Counted from the first letter of the stretch, positions 18,057 to 27,084 are shown. The stretch: DNA of 64,000 nucleotides from Alteromonas sp. C1M14 (GCF_018860965.1 NZ_JAHKQF010000015.1:682001-746000); one strand, 5' to 3'. Notes: generated by a model from the sequence alone, not told the origin. Made by a program: numbers and translations.

Positions 18057-19211
18057 ATGCGTAAAATACTATTCAATGGGATATCCGCCCTGTTATTCGC
18101 TTGCTGTGCCCTGCCTGTTGTTGCAGAGCTAAAGCCAGAGCCCATCCCTTCGGTGGCAACACTGCCCGCCACCTATCCAGACTCGTGGATATTTGCCCAC
18201 GATGTTAATTTTAACTCTATGATTGCCGGAAAAGTCGCCATTATCGATGTGGCCGCCGATGCCAAAGAATTTAAAGGGTTTATCGATGCATCCATGATGG
18301 CCAATTTTGTTGAATCTAAGGTTAAGCCTCGTCTTTACGTGGCCGAAAGCTTTTTTTCCCGTGGCACCACAGGCACTCGCACTGACGTCATTTCCATTTA
18401 CGATAAGGCCACCCTCAAGCGCATAAAAGAGGTGGTTTTACCGAAGAATAACCGAGCCCAGATCGTAGCCAGCAAGCATATGCTTAAGTTGGTGGACAAC
18501 GACAAATATTTACTGATCTTAGCCTTTACCCCCGCCACGTCAGTCATTGTTATGGATACGGACACCGGTGAGTTGCTAAGTGAACTGCCCATCGCGGGCT
18601 GTAACCTCGTTTATCCTGCCGGAGACAAAGGCTTTGCTTCCTTATGTGGCAACGGTGGTATGAAAGCTGTGGCCTTTGATGAAAGCGGTCAAGAAACCGA
18701 ACGTTACGATATTCCCCCCTTTTTTAGCGTCGAAGACGACCCCTTGTTTGATAAGCCGGCTTTCATTGGTTCTACCGCGTATTTCTTGTCTTACAAAAGC
18801 CAGGTTCAACCCATCGACTTAGCCACGTCAAAACCTAAGATCCTGCCTACTTGGTCGTTAGTTAGTGACGAAGAAGCAGCCGAAAACTGGCGGCCTGGCG
18901 GTTGGCAATTTGCCACCTCTGACGGCGCGCAAAAATTATATGTGGTTATGCACAAAGATGGCTATAACGGCAGCCATAAGTTTGGTGGTGAAGAAGTCTG
19001 GGTCTTTGATACCCAATCGCAGCAACGGATCCAACGTATTGCTTTGAAAAAGAATGCCTTTTCCATTGAAGTCACCCGCTCTGCCACCCCGTTGTTGGTG
19101 GTAACTAATACAGAAATGGGCTTGGACATCTATACCACAGACGGAGACTATCAACGATTTATTTCCGTTGGCGATTCCACCATGCCCATTGTGTTACACC
19201 GGGGGAGATAA
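18057..19211 (+). CDS. mauB: Quinoprotein amine dehydrogenase, large (beta-propeller) subunit, MauB/AauB type
   Basis: The 384-residue protein has a signal peptide (MRKILFNGISALLFACCALPVVAE) and the seven-bladed propeller pattern of methylamine and aromatic amine dehydrogenase heavy chains, including YPDSWIFAHDVNF near the start, TDVISIYDKATLKRIKEVVLP, and GGEEVWVFDTQSQQRIQRIALK near the end. It holds the TTQ-bearing small subunit in the periplasm. The order that follows (E, D, A) is that of mau/aau clusters. The small subunit points to the aromatic amine dehydrogenase branch, so the symbol aauB could fit equally well. Confidence 0.9.
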   Translation: MRKILFNGISALLFACCALPVVAELKPEPIPSVATLPATYPDSWIFAHDVNFNSMIAGKVAIIDVAADAKEFKGFIDASMMANFVESKVKPRLYVAESFFSRGTTGTRTDVISIYDKATLKRIKEVVLPKNNRAQIVASKHMLKLVDNDKYLLILAFTPATSVIVMDTDTGELLSELPIAGCNLVYPAGDKGFASLCGNGGMKAVAFDESGQETERYDIPPFFSVEDDPLFDKPAFIGSTAYFLSYKSQVQPIDLATSKPKILPTWSLVSDEEAAENWRPGGWQFATSDGAQKLYVVMHKDGYNGSHKFGGEEVWVFDTQSQQRIQRIALKKNAFSIEVTRSATPLLVVTNTEMGLDIYTTDGDYQRFISVGDSTMPIVLHRGR

Positions 19212-19215
19212 CGCC

Positions 19216-19779
19216 ATGTTGACTGTATTACTACAGGTATTAGAAATTGGCTTATTGGGCTTTTTTCTATCGCTTATCTTAGCCAGTGCCGTACATAAAC
19301 TGAAAAACCCTGGACGCTTTCGTCAAGCCTTAGTGGCTTACGAGCTATTGCCTCCGCCCTTGGCGCTTTCCACCGCTAAATTTGTGCCTGGTATTGAAAT
19401 TGGCGTTGTCCTTGCGGCCCTTCTAAGTTACGCCCTTGGAAGCCCCGCTCTTACCAGTGTGCTGTTTTTATTATTGTTTGCCACCTATGCCGTATTTTTA
19501 GGCTATGCCGCAGTAATGAACAAATCACTTTCCGACTGCGGTTGCTCTTTAAATAACACTTCCGCCCATGTGTCACCAAGCAAGTTAGTGGTGCGCAATC
19601 TGGTTCTCATGAGCTTGGTAGCACTGTTTTATGCCGCCTCTGCTTCTTATGGGAATTCAATTGCGGTATGGAGCACCGGGCTCGTCTTTTCACTGATTCT
19701 TTTTATCACTTACAGCAGCATTGATGGCTTGCTGGAAAACCAGGCTTTATTGAAAAACTTGAGGGTTCGACATGACTAA
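19216..19779 (+). CDS. mauE: MauE-family membrane protein for small-subunit maturation
   Basis: This 187-residue integral membrane protein has about four to five hydrophobic segments (for example residues 5-25, 60-95, 118-165) and a DCGC motif near residue 107. It matches MauE/DoxX-like proteins, which work with MauD in transport or disulfide formation of the cysteine-rich small subunit. The ATG at 19216 was chosen: a GGGGAG site lies just upstream and it follows the large-subunit stop by 4 bases. An upstream ATG at 19168 would add residues overlapping that gene. It overlaps mauD by 8 bases. Confidence 0.88.
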   Translation: MLTVLLQVLEIGLLGFFLSLILASAVHKLKNPGRFRQALVAYELLPPPLALSTAKFVPGIEIGVVLAALLSYALGSPALTSVLFLLLFATYAVFLGYAAVMNKSLSDCGCSLNNTSAHVSPSKLVVRNLVLMSLVALFYAASASYGNSIAVWSTGLVFSLILFITYSSIDGLLENQALLKNLRVRHD

Positions 19780-20374
19780 TTTACTCATCGTTTCAAACAT
19801 TATTTTATGGATTGTCCTTATTGTACTAACCATTATGCTATTTGCACTGGTACGCCAAATTGGGGTGCTTTACGAACGTGTGGCTCCCGCTGGTGCCTTG
19901 TCCATTAACAAGCAACTCAAGGTGGGAGATGAGGCGCCGGCTGTCGACGCCATTAACCTGATGAACAACAAGAAGATATCCATTGGCGGCACACCTGATG
20001 CTGGAAAATGCCAATTGATGTTTTTTGTTTCTCCCACCTGCCCTATGTGTAAATCACTCATTCCTATTGCTAAATCCATAGCCCGTGAAGAACAGTCATG
20101 GGTGGATCTGGTGTTCGCCACCGACGGTTCAGAAGAAGAAATAGACCTTTTCATCAAACGGCAAAAATTAGAAAAGTCCCATCTGGTTAACAGCGAATTG
20201 GTGGGTAAAGCCTTTGGTGTGGCAAAACTGCCTTATGCGGTACTGATTGATGAGCAAGGTACTTTGCAAGCCATGGGGATCGTGAACTCCCGGGAGCATA
20301 TCGAAAGCTTGTTTAACGTAAAAGAGACCGGCTATGCCAGTCTTCAAGAATACATGCAGAAAAACTTTGCCTAA
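19772..20374 (+). CDS. mauD: MauD-family membrane-anchored thioredoxin-like protein
   Basis: The 200-residue protein has one N-terminal membrane anchor (about residues 4-28) and a periplasmic thioredoxin fold with FVSPTCPMCKSLIP; the redox pair is Cys90 and Cys93. The cis-Pro loop is KLPYAVLIDEQG. MauD is needed to form the disulfides of the small subunit, which has many cysteines here too. The gene overlaps mauE and precedes the small-subunit gene by 10 bases, so the order B-E-D-A is exact. Confidence 0.92.
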   Translation: MTNLLIVSNIILWIVLIVLTIMLFALVRQIGVLYERVAPAGALSINKQLKVGDEAPAVDAINLMNNKKISIGGTPDAGKCQLMFFVSPTCPMCKSLIPIAKSIAREEQSWVDLVFATDGSEEEIDLFIKRQKLEKSHLVNSELVGKAFGVAKLPYAVLIDEQGTLQAMGIVNSREHIESLFNVKETGYASLQEYMQKNFA

Positions 20375-20384
20375 GGAGAAAACC

Positions 20385-20930
20385 ATGAAATTTCTAGATA
20401 AATTAATGGAGCGTAGCTCCCGCAAGGTGGCACAAAATACATCGCGACGACATATGCTGACCAATTTGTCCAAGTTAATGGTCGGGGCTGCTGCCATTCC
20501 CCTCCTACCGGTGGCAAGAGCCTCCGAAGCCACCGGCGGCTATCCGGGCGTGGGCAAACAGGTATCTGGTTTAGACGGCGATCCCGGTGATCCCACCAGC
20601 TGTGACTACTGGCGCTATTGTGCCATTGACGGTTTTTTATGCTCCTGCTGTGGCGGCACCGCGTCAAGCTGTCCCCCTGGGACGGAAATGTCTCCCATCA
20701 CATGGATTGGAACCTGCCGTAACCCCGCCGATGGTAAAGACTATATCATTTCCTATAACGATTGTTGCGGGAAAACCAGTTGTGGTCGCTGCTTATGTAA
20801 CCGAAATGAAAATGATAAACCGGTCTATCGCCCTCAGGCGAACAACGACATTAACTGGTGCTTAGGCACCTCAAGTAGCGTTTACACCTGTTCTACTGGG
20901 GTAGTTCTGGGAGTGGCAGTCGATGGCTAA
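20385..20930 (+). CDS. mauA: TTQ-containing amine dehydrogenase small subunit, closest to aromatic amine dehydrogenase (AauA)
   Basis: The 181-residue precursor carries a twin-arginine-type signal (TSRRHMLTNLSKLMVGAAA). The mature part is cysteine-rich. The two tryptophans that form tryptophan tryptophylquinone are Trp107 (SPITWIGTC) and Trp158 (NNDINWCLG), 51 residues apart as in known MADH/AADH, and the catalytic aspartate is Asp126 (YNDCCGKT), 19 after the first. The stretches CDYWRYCAIDGFLCSCCGGT and CCGKTSCGRCLC are closer to aromatic amine dehydrogenase than to methylamine dehydrogenase as I remember them. The ATG at 20385 follows an AAGGAG site; an earlier ATG at 20334 lies within mauD. 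Confidence 0.95.
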   Translation: MKFLDKLMERSSRKVAQNTSRRHMLTNLSKLMVGAAAIPLLPVARASEATGGYPGVGKQVSGLDGDPGDPTSCDYWRYCAIDGFLCSCCGGTASSCPPGTEMSPITWIGTCRNPADGKDYIISYNDCCGKTSCGRCLCNRNENDKPVYRPQANNDINWCLGTSSSVYTCSTGVVLGVAVDG

Positions 20931-21405
20931 ACCCGGCATTTTACGGATAACGGCGCGCTGCGCCGTTGCCGGCATCTTGGTCTTTTCATCACTCGTGAAG
21001 GCCGAAGGACAAACCGGAGAGCAAGTCTTTACCACATGTTCAGCTTGCCATCTGGCTACTGGCGCGGGGATCCCCGGCGCATTTCCTCCCCTTACCAAAC
21101 TACCGGACCTTTATGCCAAAGAAGGAGGCAAAGACTATTTAATCAGTGTGGTATTACAAGGACTCAGTGGCCCCATCCAGTCCCAGGGCACCGGATATAA
21201 TGGTTTTATGCAGGCATTTGGAAGTTCGCTTACAGACACAGAAATAGCAGCAGTTTTGGCCTATGTGCTCACAGAAATAGCCTCACCGGGGTTGCAACAA
21301 GGCAGTCAAATAACCGCGTCTGATGTGTCACAAATCCGCGAAAAAATAGCCAACGGCCAGTGGAAAAGTAGCCATGAACTACGCAGCGCACTGACCATGC
21401 CCTAA
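20923..21405 (+). CDS. Monoheme cytochrome c, probable electron acceptor of the amine dehydrogenase
   Basis: This 160-residue protein has a signal peptide (to about residue 27) and a class I heme site CSACH (Cys39, Cys42, His43). Met96 in NGFMQAFG is the likely sixth ligand. The C-terminal 35 residues form an extra tail after the cytochrome fold. The gene overlaps the small-subunit gene by 8 bases, so it is coupled to it. No azurin or amicyanin gene is present in the cluster, so this cytochrome is the best candidate for accepting electrons from TTQ. Confidence 0.88.
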   Translation: MAKPGILRITARCAVAGILVFSSLVKAEGQTGEQVFTTCSACHLATGAGIPGAFPPLTKLPDLYAKEGGKDYLISVVLQGLSGPIQSQGTGYNGFMQAFGSSLTDTEIAAVLAYVLTEIASPGLQQGSQITASDVSQIREKIANGQWKSSHELRSALTMP

Positions 21406-21425
21406 CTGTTATGCGGAGATCCTTT

Positions 21426-21854
21426 ATGCCATTTTTTGCAGCATTGTGTTTAAGGGTGCTAGGTATTGCACTTTTGCTTTATCTGCCCTCGGCCACCAGC
21501 GCAGGGTTAACCAAAGCGCAAACTGACTACATTTTGCAATGTCAGGGGTGCCATAAAGCAAGCGGTACAGGTATGCCCCCCCAAACGCCGGATTTTCATG
21601 AATACGGCAACGACTTTATGCATATGCAGGAAGGTCGCCAGTACTGGATCAGTGTACCTGGGGCTGCCAATTCGCCATTAACCGACGGTGAATTAGCCAA
21701 TGTCTTAAATTATATCGCTACGGATATTGTGGAGGTGAAAAATCACACCCCGTTTACTGCGAATGAAGTTCGCGCGCACAGAGGGAAGAAAATGACCAAT
21801 GTGTATGAAGTGCGACGGCAGTTGGCCACAAAATTAACCGTAACATCCCCTTAG
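21426..21854 (+). CDS. Small c-type cytochrome with atypical ligand region
   Basis: This 142-residue protein has a signal peptide (ending SATSAG) and one heme site CQGCH (Cys39, Cys42, His43). The usual Met ligand context (Gly-x-Met-Pro/Ala) is missing; the candidates are Met65 or Met67 in NDFMHM, near the middle. The ATG at 21426 was chosen for its GGAG site 7 bases upstream; another ATG at 21411 lacks one. It is the last gene of the amine cluster before a strong terminator. Aromatic amine clusters also carry small c-type cytochromes downstream of the A gene. Confidence 0.82.
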   Translation: MPFFAALCLRVLGIALLLYLPSATSAGLTKAQTDYILQCQGCHKASGTGMPPQTPDFHEYGNDFMHMQEGRQYWISVPGAANSPLTDGELANVLNYIATDIVEVKNHTPFTANEVRAHRGKKMTNVYEVRRQLATKLTVTSP

Positions 21855-21860
21855 TCACCC

Positions 21861-21898
21861 CACTACCTCACCCTGTTTGATGACAGGGTGAGGTAGTG
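21861..21898. terminator. Strong bidirectional terminator hairpin
   Basis: A 16-bp perfect stem (21861-21876 with 21883-21898) with a 6-base loop lies between the convergent ends of the amine dehydrogenase cluster and the ABC exporter operon. U-runs are weak, but its position and strength fit shared termination. Confidence 0.75.
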
Positions 21899-21903
21899 CT
21901 TAG

Positions 21904-23022
21904 TCATAAACTTCCCACCGTGGTTTTAAAACGGCGCAGTGCAACGTAGTAAAACACGCCACCAATCACTAAAAGAGCTAACAGTTGAGGGTAAATAATA
22001 CTCAAACCTGCACCTCGATAGAGGATCCCCTGTGAGGCCATGACAAAATGGGTATTGGGGGTAAACAACATTAAATACTGAATTAATTCCGGCATACTCT
22101 CTCGCGGTGTCGTCCCCCCTGAAAGCAATTGCAGCGGTAGCAAAACTAAAATCAATAAAAGACCAAACTGGGGCATGGAGCGGGCAATGGTCGCCATAAA
22201 AATCCCCATGCTGCTTATGGCAAACAACTGCAATATCACCGCTAACATAAACAAAGAAATATCGCCGTTAATGGGTACGCCCAAAACACATTCAATCATG
22301 CCATACACCGACATTAGCGTTGCCAACCAAACCACTAAACTGGTGGCAATGATTTTTGACAACATAATATCGGCATTAGATACTGGCATGGCTAACAGGT
22401 GCTCCACCGTGCCCCGCTCTTTTTCTCGTATGAGGGCGGCACCGGATAAAATAATGGCAATCAGGGTAACGGCATTGATTAATTCCATTACCGAGCCAAA
22501 CCAAAAGCTTTCTAATGCGGGATTAAAGCGTGCACGCATGATCAAATTGACCGGATAACTTGATTCCGTTTTATACCCCGTCACAAAAGCCGCCACTTCG
22601 TCGTTAAGAATTTCGGTAATGTAGCCGTTGCCGGTAAACGCCTGGCTAATGCGAGTGGCATCCACATTAACCTGCACATCCGGTACGCTTCCTTTCATCA
22701 CTCGTTTTTCAAAATCAGGGGGTAAGGTAATCACAAAGGTATAGGTGCCTGTATCTAAGGCCTCATTGACCTCTTGCTCGCTAATCACCTTTGGCGTTAA
22801 AAAATACGGCGGCATAAAGGCATCAACAATACGTTTAGATAACTGGGAATGGTCGTGATCCACAAACGCAATGGGGGCATTGTGTAACGATTCTGGGACT
22901 GCCGTTGCTGCGGTGTAAATATTCACACTAAACACATACACAATAAGCAGTAACATCACCGGATCCCGCCATAGACTCCACAACTCTTTAACCGACAGAT
23001 GCACAACATTGGATAACCGCAT
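21904..23022 (-). CDS. ABC-2 type permease (YhhJ/YbhR-like)
   Basis: The 372-residue inner-membrane protein has an N-terminal helix (LLLIVYVFSVNIYTAATAV), a large external domain (about residues 45-175) and five C-terminal hydrophobic segments including LIREKERGTVEHLLAMPVS, a hallmark of ABC-2 permeases. It is the last gene of a three-gene exporter (HlyD, fused ATPases with permease, permease), 2 bases after the preceding gene. Such systems export drugs or cell-envelope compounds. The substrate is unknown. Confidence 0.88.
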   Translation of the reverse strand: MRLSNVVHLSVKELWSLWRDPVMLLLIVYVFSVNIYTAATAVPESLHNAPIAFVDHDHSQLSKRIVDAFMPPYFLTPKVISEQEVNEALDTGTYTFVITLPPDFEKRVMKGSVPDVQVNVDATRISQAFTGNGYITEILNDEVAAFVTGYKTESSYPVNLIMRARFNPALESFWFGSVMELINAVTLIAIILSGAALIREKERGTVEHLLAMPVSNADIMLSKIIATSLVVWLATLMSVYGMIECVLGVPINGDISLFMLAVILQLFAISSMGIFMATIARSMPQFGLLLILVLLPLQLLSGGTTPRESMPELIQYLMLFTPNTHFVMASQGILYRGAGLSIIYPQLLALLVIGGVFYYVALRRFKTTVGSL

Positions 23023-23024
23023 TT

Positions 23025-25772
23025 TTAGTGCTCCTGCTTTTTCAACATAACGACGGTCAACCCAAGGGTAACTGGAATGGCCAATGCAATGGCGTAAACC
23101 GTGAAATCTAACGTTTCAAACCCCAACCCTTTACTGAAAATTCCCCGACTTGCCAATAAAAAATAACTCACCGGGTGAATTTCTCCTATCAGCTTACCAG
23201 CTCCTTCTAAAGCGGAAACCGGGGTAATCATGCCGGCAAATTGTATCGCCGGCACCATGGTGCCAATGGTGGTTAATAAAATGGCGGCAATCTGGCTGTT
23301 GGTAAATACCGATGCGAAAAAGCCGAAACTGGTAGCAAAGGTAACAAACAATAAGCCGATAACCCCAAGGGCGATGACATCCCCTTTCAAGGGCACATTA
23401 AACAACACCACTGCCATCACAATCAGCAACACAAAGCTGGCAAAGGAGGTCACAATGTAGGGCAGTTGTTTACCCAGTAGAAACTCGATTTTACGTACCG
23501 GCGTGACATACAAATTAATGATGGAACCCATTTCTTTTTCTCTTACCACTGCCAGCGATGTTAATAACGCCGGAATCATCAGCAGTAACATGGGGATCAC
23601 CGCCGGAACAATCGCCACTAAACTGCGAATATCGGGGTTATAAAGGTAACGAGATTGCACATCGATATATGATGTGCTGGCGGTGGTACTGGCTTGGGCA
23701 GCCTGCTCTAATAGCCAAGTGACATGGATCCCTTCCACATACCCTTCGATGGTTTCTGCCCGCGAAGGCATAGAGCCATCAATCCAGGCCGCAATTTCAA
23801 CATCTTCGCCTTTGTGCAGCTTTTGCCCAAAATCAGGCGGTATTTCGATGGCCAACGACAACTCACCGCTTTTCATTCTACGGTCCATTTGCCCATAACT
23901 GGTGATCTCGGGTTGCTCAATGAAATACCGGGAACCGGCCAAACTATTCACGTAATTTTCACTGATGGCCGACTTGTCTCTATCAAACACGGCGTAAGGT
24001 AAATCTTCCACGTCCATAGTTATGCCATAGCCAATCACCACCATCAGCACCATACTGCCAAGAAAGGCCATGGTCAGCCGGATGGGATCCCGCATGAGCT
24101 CTAAGCTTTCCCGCATGGCGTAACTAAGTAGTCGCTGCAAAGAAAAACGACCATATTGATGAGCAGGCTTGCTAACGTGTTTTTGCTGGGAAAGGCTGTT
24201 TCCGTCAGCTTTGCTAGCATGGGGCTTCGTAACGGAGGCTGGTGCCGGCAGCGCCTGTTTCAAATAGGCAATGAAGGCTTCTTCCAGCGTCTTTGCCTGT
24301 TTATGTTCAATAATTTTTGCTGGGGGATCGGTTACCAGCACTTTACCTGCATGCATTAGCGAAATGCGATCGCAACGTGCCGCTTCGTTCATAAAGTGAG
24401 TAGAAATAAAAATAGTCACGCCATCGTTGCGCGCCAATGCAATAAGTAACCGCCAAAAGTTATCCCTAGCCACCGGATCCACCCCAGAGGTCGGTTCATC
24501 TAAAATGAGTACTTCTGGCTTGTGTACCATAGCCACCGCCAGAGATAATCGTTGGCGCAAACCTAACGGCAAGGATGCCGGCAATGCATCTTGATGTTCT
24601 GTGAGGGCAAACCGCGTTAGCATTTCTTCTACCCGTTCAGCCCGCTCGTCGGGCGCCACGTCAAATAAACGGGCATGTAACACCAAATTTTGCATTACGG
24701 TCAGTTCGGTATACAAAGAAAAGCTTTGCGACATGTAGCCCACACGGTAACGGGTGGCAATATCGGTAGGATCTAAGGTTTTGCCTAATAGACGTACTTC
24801 GCCTTTAGTTTGTGGTAATAACCCAGTTAACATTTTCATGGTGGTGGATTTACCGCACCCATTAGAGCCTAAAAAGCCAAAAATTTCCCCTTTGCGTATG
24901 GAAAAACTGACATTGTCCACGGCGGTAAAGTCACCAAACTGCATGGTAAGCCCCTTCGCCTCAATGGCCATTGGCGCGGAATCGTCTGCGGCCATGGGGG
25001 TCATGACCACTTTTGTATGTTGCGCTTGCATCGCCTTGGGTAGTAAGGCAACAAACGCGGCTTCCAGATCAGAGGTTTGGGTTTGGGTCATCAATGCTTG
25101 GGGCGAGCCGGTGGCTAGAATCTTGCCATCATTCATGGCAATGAGGTACTCAAACTGCTCAGCCTCATCCATATACGCGGTGGCCACCAACACGGTGATA
25201 TTAGGCTGGCTTTGCCGTATATCTGCAATTAACTGCCAAAACTGACTACGAGCCAAAGGATCAACCCCGGTGGTGGGCTCATCAAGGATCAACAACTTAG
25301 GATCATGTATCAAGGCACAGCAAAGCCCTAATTTTTGCTTCATGCCGCCGGACAACTTACCTGCGGGGCGGGATAAGAAAGGGAACAGGCCGGTACGCTG
25401 AGTAAGGGTATCGATTCGCGCTCGTCGCGCTTCACTACCATGGCCAAATAGTTTGGCAAAAAACTGTAAGTTTTCCTCCACCGATAAGGTGGGGTAAAGG
25501 TTTTTGCCTAAACCTTGAGGCATATAGGCAATATCCGTACAAATCTTACGTCGATGCTGATGTTGACGCATATCTCCGCCCAGCACCTCTAGCGCACCGT
25601 CTTGTAGGGCCCGCTCTCCCGCAATCAACGACAAAAGGGTCGACTTACCCACACCGTCAGGCCCAATAAAGCCCACGGTTTTTCCTTCAGGAATGCGCAA
25701 GCTGATGTTGCCAATCGCAAGCTTGTTGCCATAGCGGACCGTCAATTCTTGGCAAATTACCCTGTCGGTCAT
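23025..25772 (-). CDS. Fused ABC exporter: two ATPase domains plus ABC-2 permease (RbbA/YhiH-like)
   Basis: This 915-residue protein has two nucleotide-binding domains and one permease domain. Domain 1 (about residues 1-230) has Walker A GPDGVGKST, signature LSGGMKQKLGLC and Walker B LLILDEPTTGVDP. Domain 2 (about 275-505) has GSNGCGKST, a degenerate signature LPLGLRQRLSLA and VLILDEPTSGVDP. The C-terminal part (550-915) is an ABC-2 permease with a large external loop. The start at 25772 forms an ATGA overlap with the HlyD gene stop; the longer frame would begin inside that gene. It pairs with the separate permease at 21904-23022. Confidence 0.92.
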   Translation of the reverse strand: MTDRVICQELTVRYGNKLAIGNISLRIPEGKTVGFIGPDGVGKSTLLSLIAGERALQDGALEVLGGDMRQHQHRRKICTDIAYMPQGLGKNLYPTLSVEENLQFFAKLFGHGSEARRARIDTLTQRTGLFPFLSRPAGKLSGGMKQKLGLCCALIHDPKLLILDEPTTGVDPLARSQFWQLIADIRQSQPNITVLVATAYMDEAEQFEYLIAMNDGKILATGSPQALMTQTQTSDLEAAFVALLPKAMQAQHTKVVMTPMAADDSAPMAIEAKGLTMQFGDFTAVDNVSFSIRKGEIFGFLGSNGCGKSTTMKMLTGLLPQTKGEVRLLGKTLDPTDIATRYRVGYMSQSFSLYTELTVMQNLVLHARLFDVAPDERAERVEEMLTRFALTEHQDALPASLPLGLRQRLSLAVAMVHKPEVLILDEPTSGVDPVARDNFWRLLIALARNDGVTIFISTHFMNEAARCDRISLMHAGKVLVTDPPAKIIEHKQAKTLEEAFIAYLKQALPAPASVTKPHASKADGNSLSQQKHVSKPAHQYGRFSLQRLLSYAMRESLELMRDPIRLTMAFLGSMVLMVVIGYGITMDVEDLPYAVFDRDKSAISENYVNSLAGSRYFIEQPEITSYGQMDRRMKSGELSLAIEIPPDFGQKLHKGEDVEIAAWIDGSMPSRAETIEGYVEGIHVTWLLEQAAQASTTASTSYIDVQSRYLYNPDIRSLVAIVPAVIPMLLLMIPALLTSLAVVREKEMGSIINLYVTPVRKIEFLLGKQLPYIVTSFASFVLLIVMAVVLFNVPLKGDVIALGVIGLLFVTFATSFGFFASVFTNSQIAAILLTTIGTMVPAIQFAGMITPVSALEGAGKLIGEIHPVSYFLLASRGIFSKGLGFETLDFTVYAIALAIPVTLGLTVVMLKKQEH

Positions 25773-26824
25773 TCTGCAATTCGCTCTGGCACATCGGCAG
25801 GCCACTGCCCGTCATCATCTAACTTCACATAAACGACGCCGGGTAATCCGGTTTTTACCTTGTCGAGGTGCTTCGCTAACAGTGCTTGAGGAATTTGCGC
25901 TTTTACTCGAAACATGAGCTTTTCTCGTTCGCTTTGGGTTTCCACCGAACGAGGCGTAAACTGTGCCACATCAGCCACATAAGAAATGTGTGCCGGGATG
26001 GCTAAATCCGGTGCCGCGTCTAGGACAATACGAGCATCAGAGCCAATGGCAAGACGGCCGGCCTGTGTGGCGGGTAAGAAGAAGGTCATATACACATTGG
26101 TTAAATCTACCAAACTGAGCACCCGGCCACCGGCTGCAACGACTTCTCCTGGCTCGACCACCCGATATTGAATGCGACCATCACGAGGGGCCACCAGACT
26201 CATATCTTCCATTTCAGATTCTATTTGCGCAATGGCTGCGTTTGCCGCTGTCACCGCCGCTTTGGCTGAGACATATTGGGCTTTCGCTGCTTGTATGGTG
26301 GCATCGGCGGCCGCCAGACGGGCCGCCGCCGCATTTCCCGCCGCTTCGGCACTTTCAACACTGGTTTCATTGTCTTCTGCCAATTGGCGAGACACCGCGC
26401 CGGTTTTTGAAAGCTCGTCGGTTCGTCGGGCATGGGCCTGAGCGGCTTTTAATTCAGCCTGACTTTGCAGTAAGGCGGCTTCCAACGCCACTTTTTCACT
26501 TTCGCGTTGGGCCACCGCCATGTTAGCCGCCGCCACTGTGCTTTGCGCCTGTTGTAACTGAGCCTTAGCCTGCGCTAACTGCCCTTCGATAGTACTGGTA
26601 TCCAGTTTGGCGACTTGGGTTCCGGCGGCAACTTGCTCACCTTCCGCCACATAAATGGCTTCCACACGTCCAGCCACTTTCGCCGCAATCCCAATCTCAA
26701 TGGCTTCTATGCGTCCGTTACTTACTACTACATCATCATTGTCTGTGGTGGAAAAAAAGTTGAGATAAGTGAGAACAATAACCACAACAAGCAAGGAAAG
26801 TATAATATAGGGGGTCTTCTTCAC
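25769..26824 (-). CDS. HlyD-family periplasmic adaptor of the ABC exporter
   Basis: The protein is 351 residues from a GTG start at 26824, with an AAGGA site 8 bases upstream. An ATG at 26833 directly abuts that site and is less likely. One N-terminal membrane anchor (YIILSLLVVVIVLTYLNFF) is followed by lipoyl half-motifs (GRIEAIEIGIAAKVAGRVEAIYV and SLVAPRDGRIQYRVVEPGEVV) around a long Ala/Gln-rich coiled coil (about residues 80-195). It links the fused ABC exporter to an outer-membrane channel such as TolC. It is the first gene of the three-gene operon. Confidence 0.9.
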   Translation of the reverse strand: MKKTPYIILSLLVVVIVLTYLNFFSTTDNDDVVVSNGRIEAIEIGIAAKVAGRVEAIYVAEGEQVAAGTQVAKLDTSTIEGQLAQAKAQLQQAQSTVAAANMAVAQRESEKVALEAALLQSQAELKAAQAHARRTDELSKTGAVSRQLAEDNETSVESAEAAGNAAAARLAAADATIQAAKAQYVSAKAAVTAANAAIAQIESEMEDMSLVAPRDGRIQYRVVEPGEVVAAGGRVLSLVDLTNVYMTFFLPATQAGRLAIGSDARIVLDAAPDLAIPAHISYVADVAQFTPRSVETQSEREKLMFRVKAQIPQALLAKHLDKVKTGLPGVVYVKLDDDGQWPADVPERIAE

Positions 26825-27084
26825 GGTGAGCATCCTTAAGTTCAGTGAACATCTGACAGGACATGTCGCCACTGCTGATGACGAAGTTAGCCACCTAGCA
26901 GAGCATGGGATCAGAGGTTTTAAACAAAAGTATAGCGAGGCAATGTAAGCTCAGCTTTGCGCTGAATCAACGAAATACATAAATAGGTATTTATGGGATA
27001 GCGTAATATATTTGCTATAAAAGCGATCCGATATGAACAAATTTACTTTTAAACATACACGCGATTTGAATAAGTGAAGCCATA

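Noticed and set aside
24754..25245. 163-residue plus-strand frame opposite the fused ABC exporter
   Set aside because: Fully antisense to conserved Walker motifs; no start site or family resemblance.
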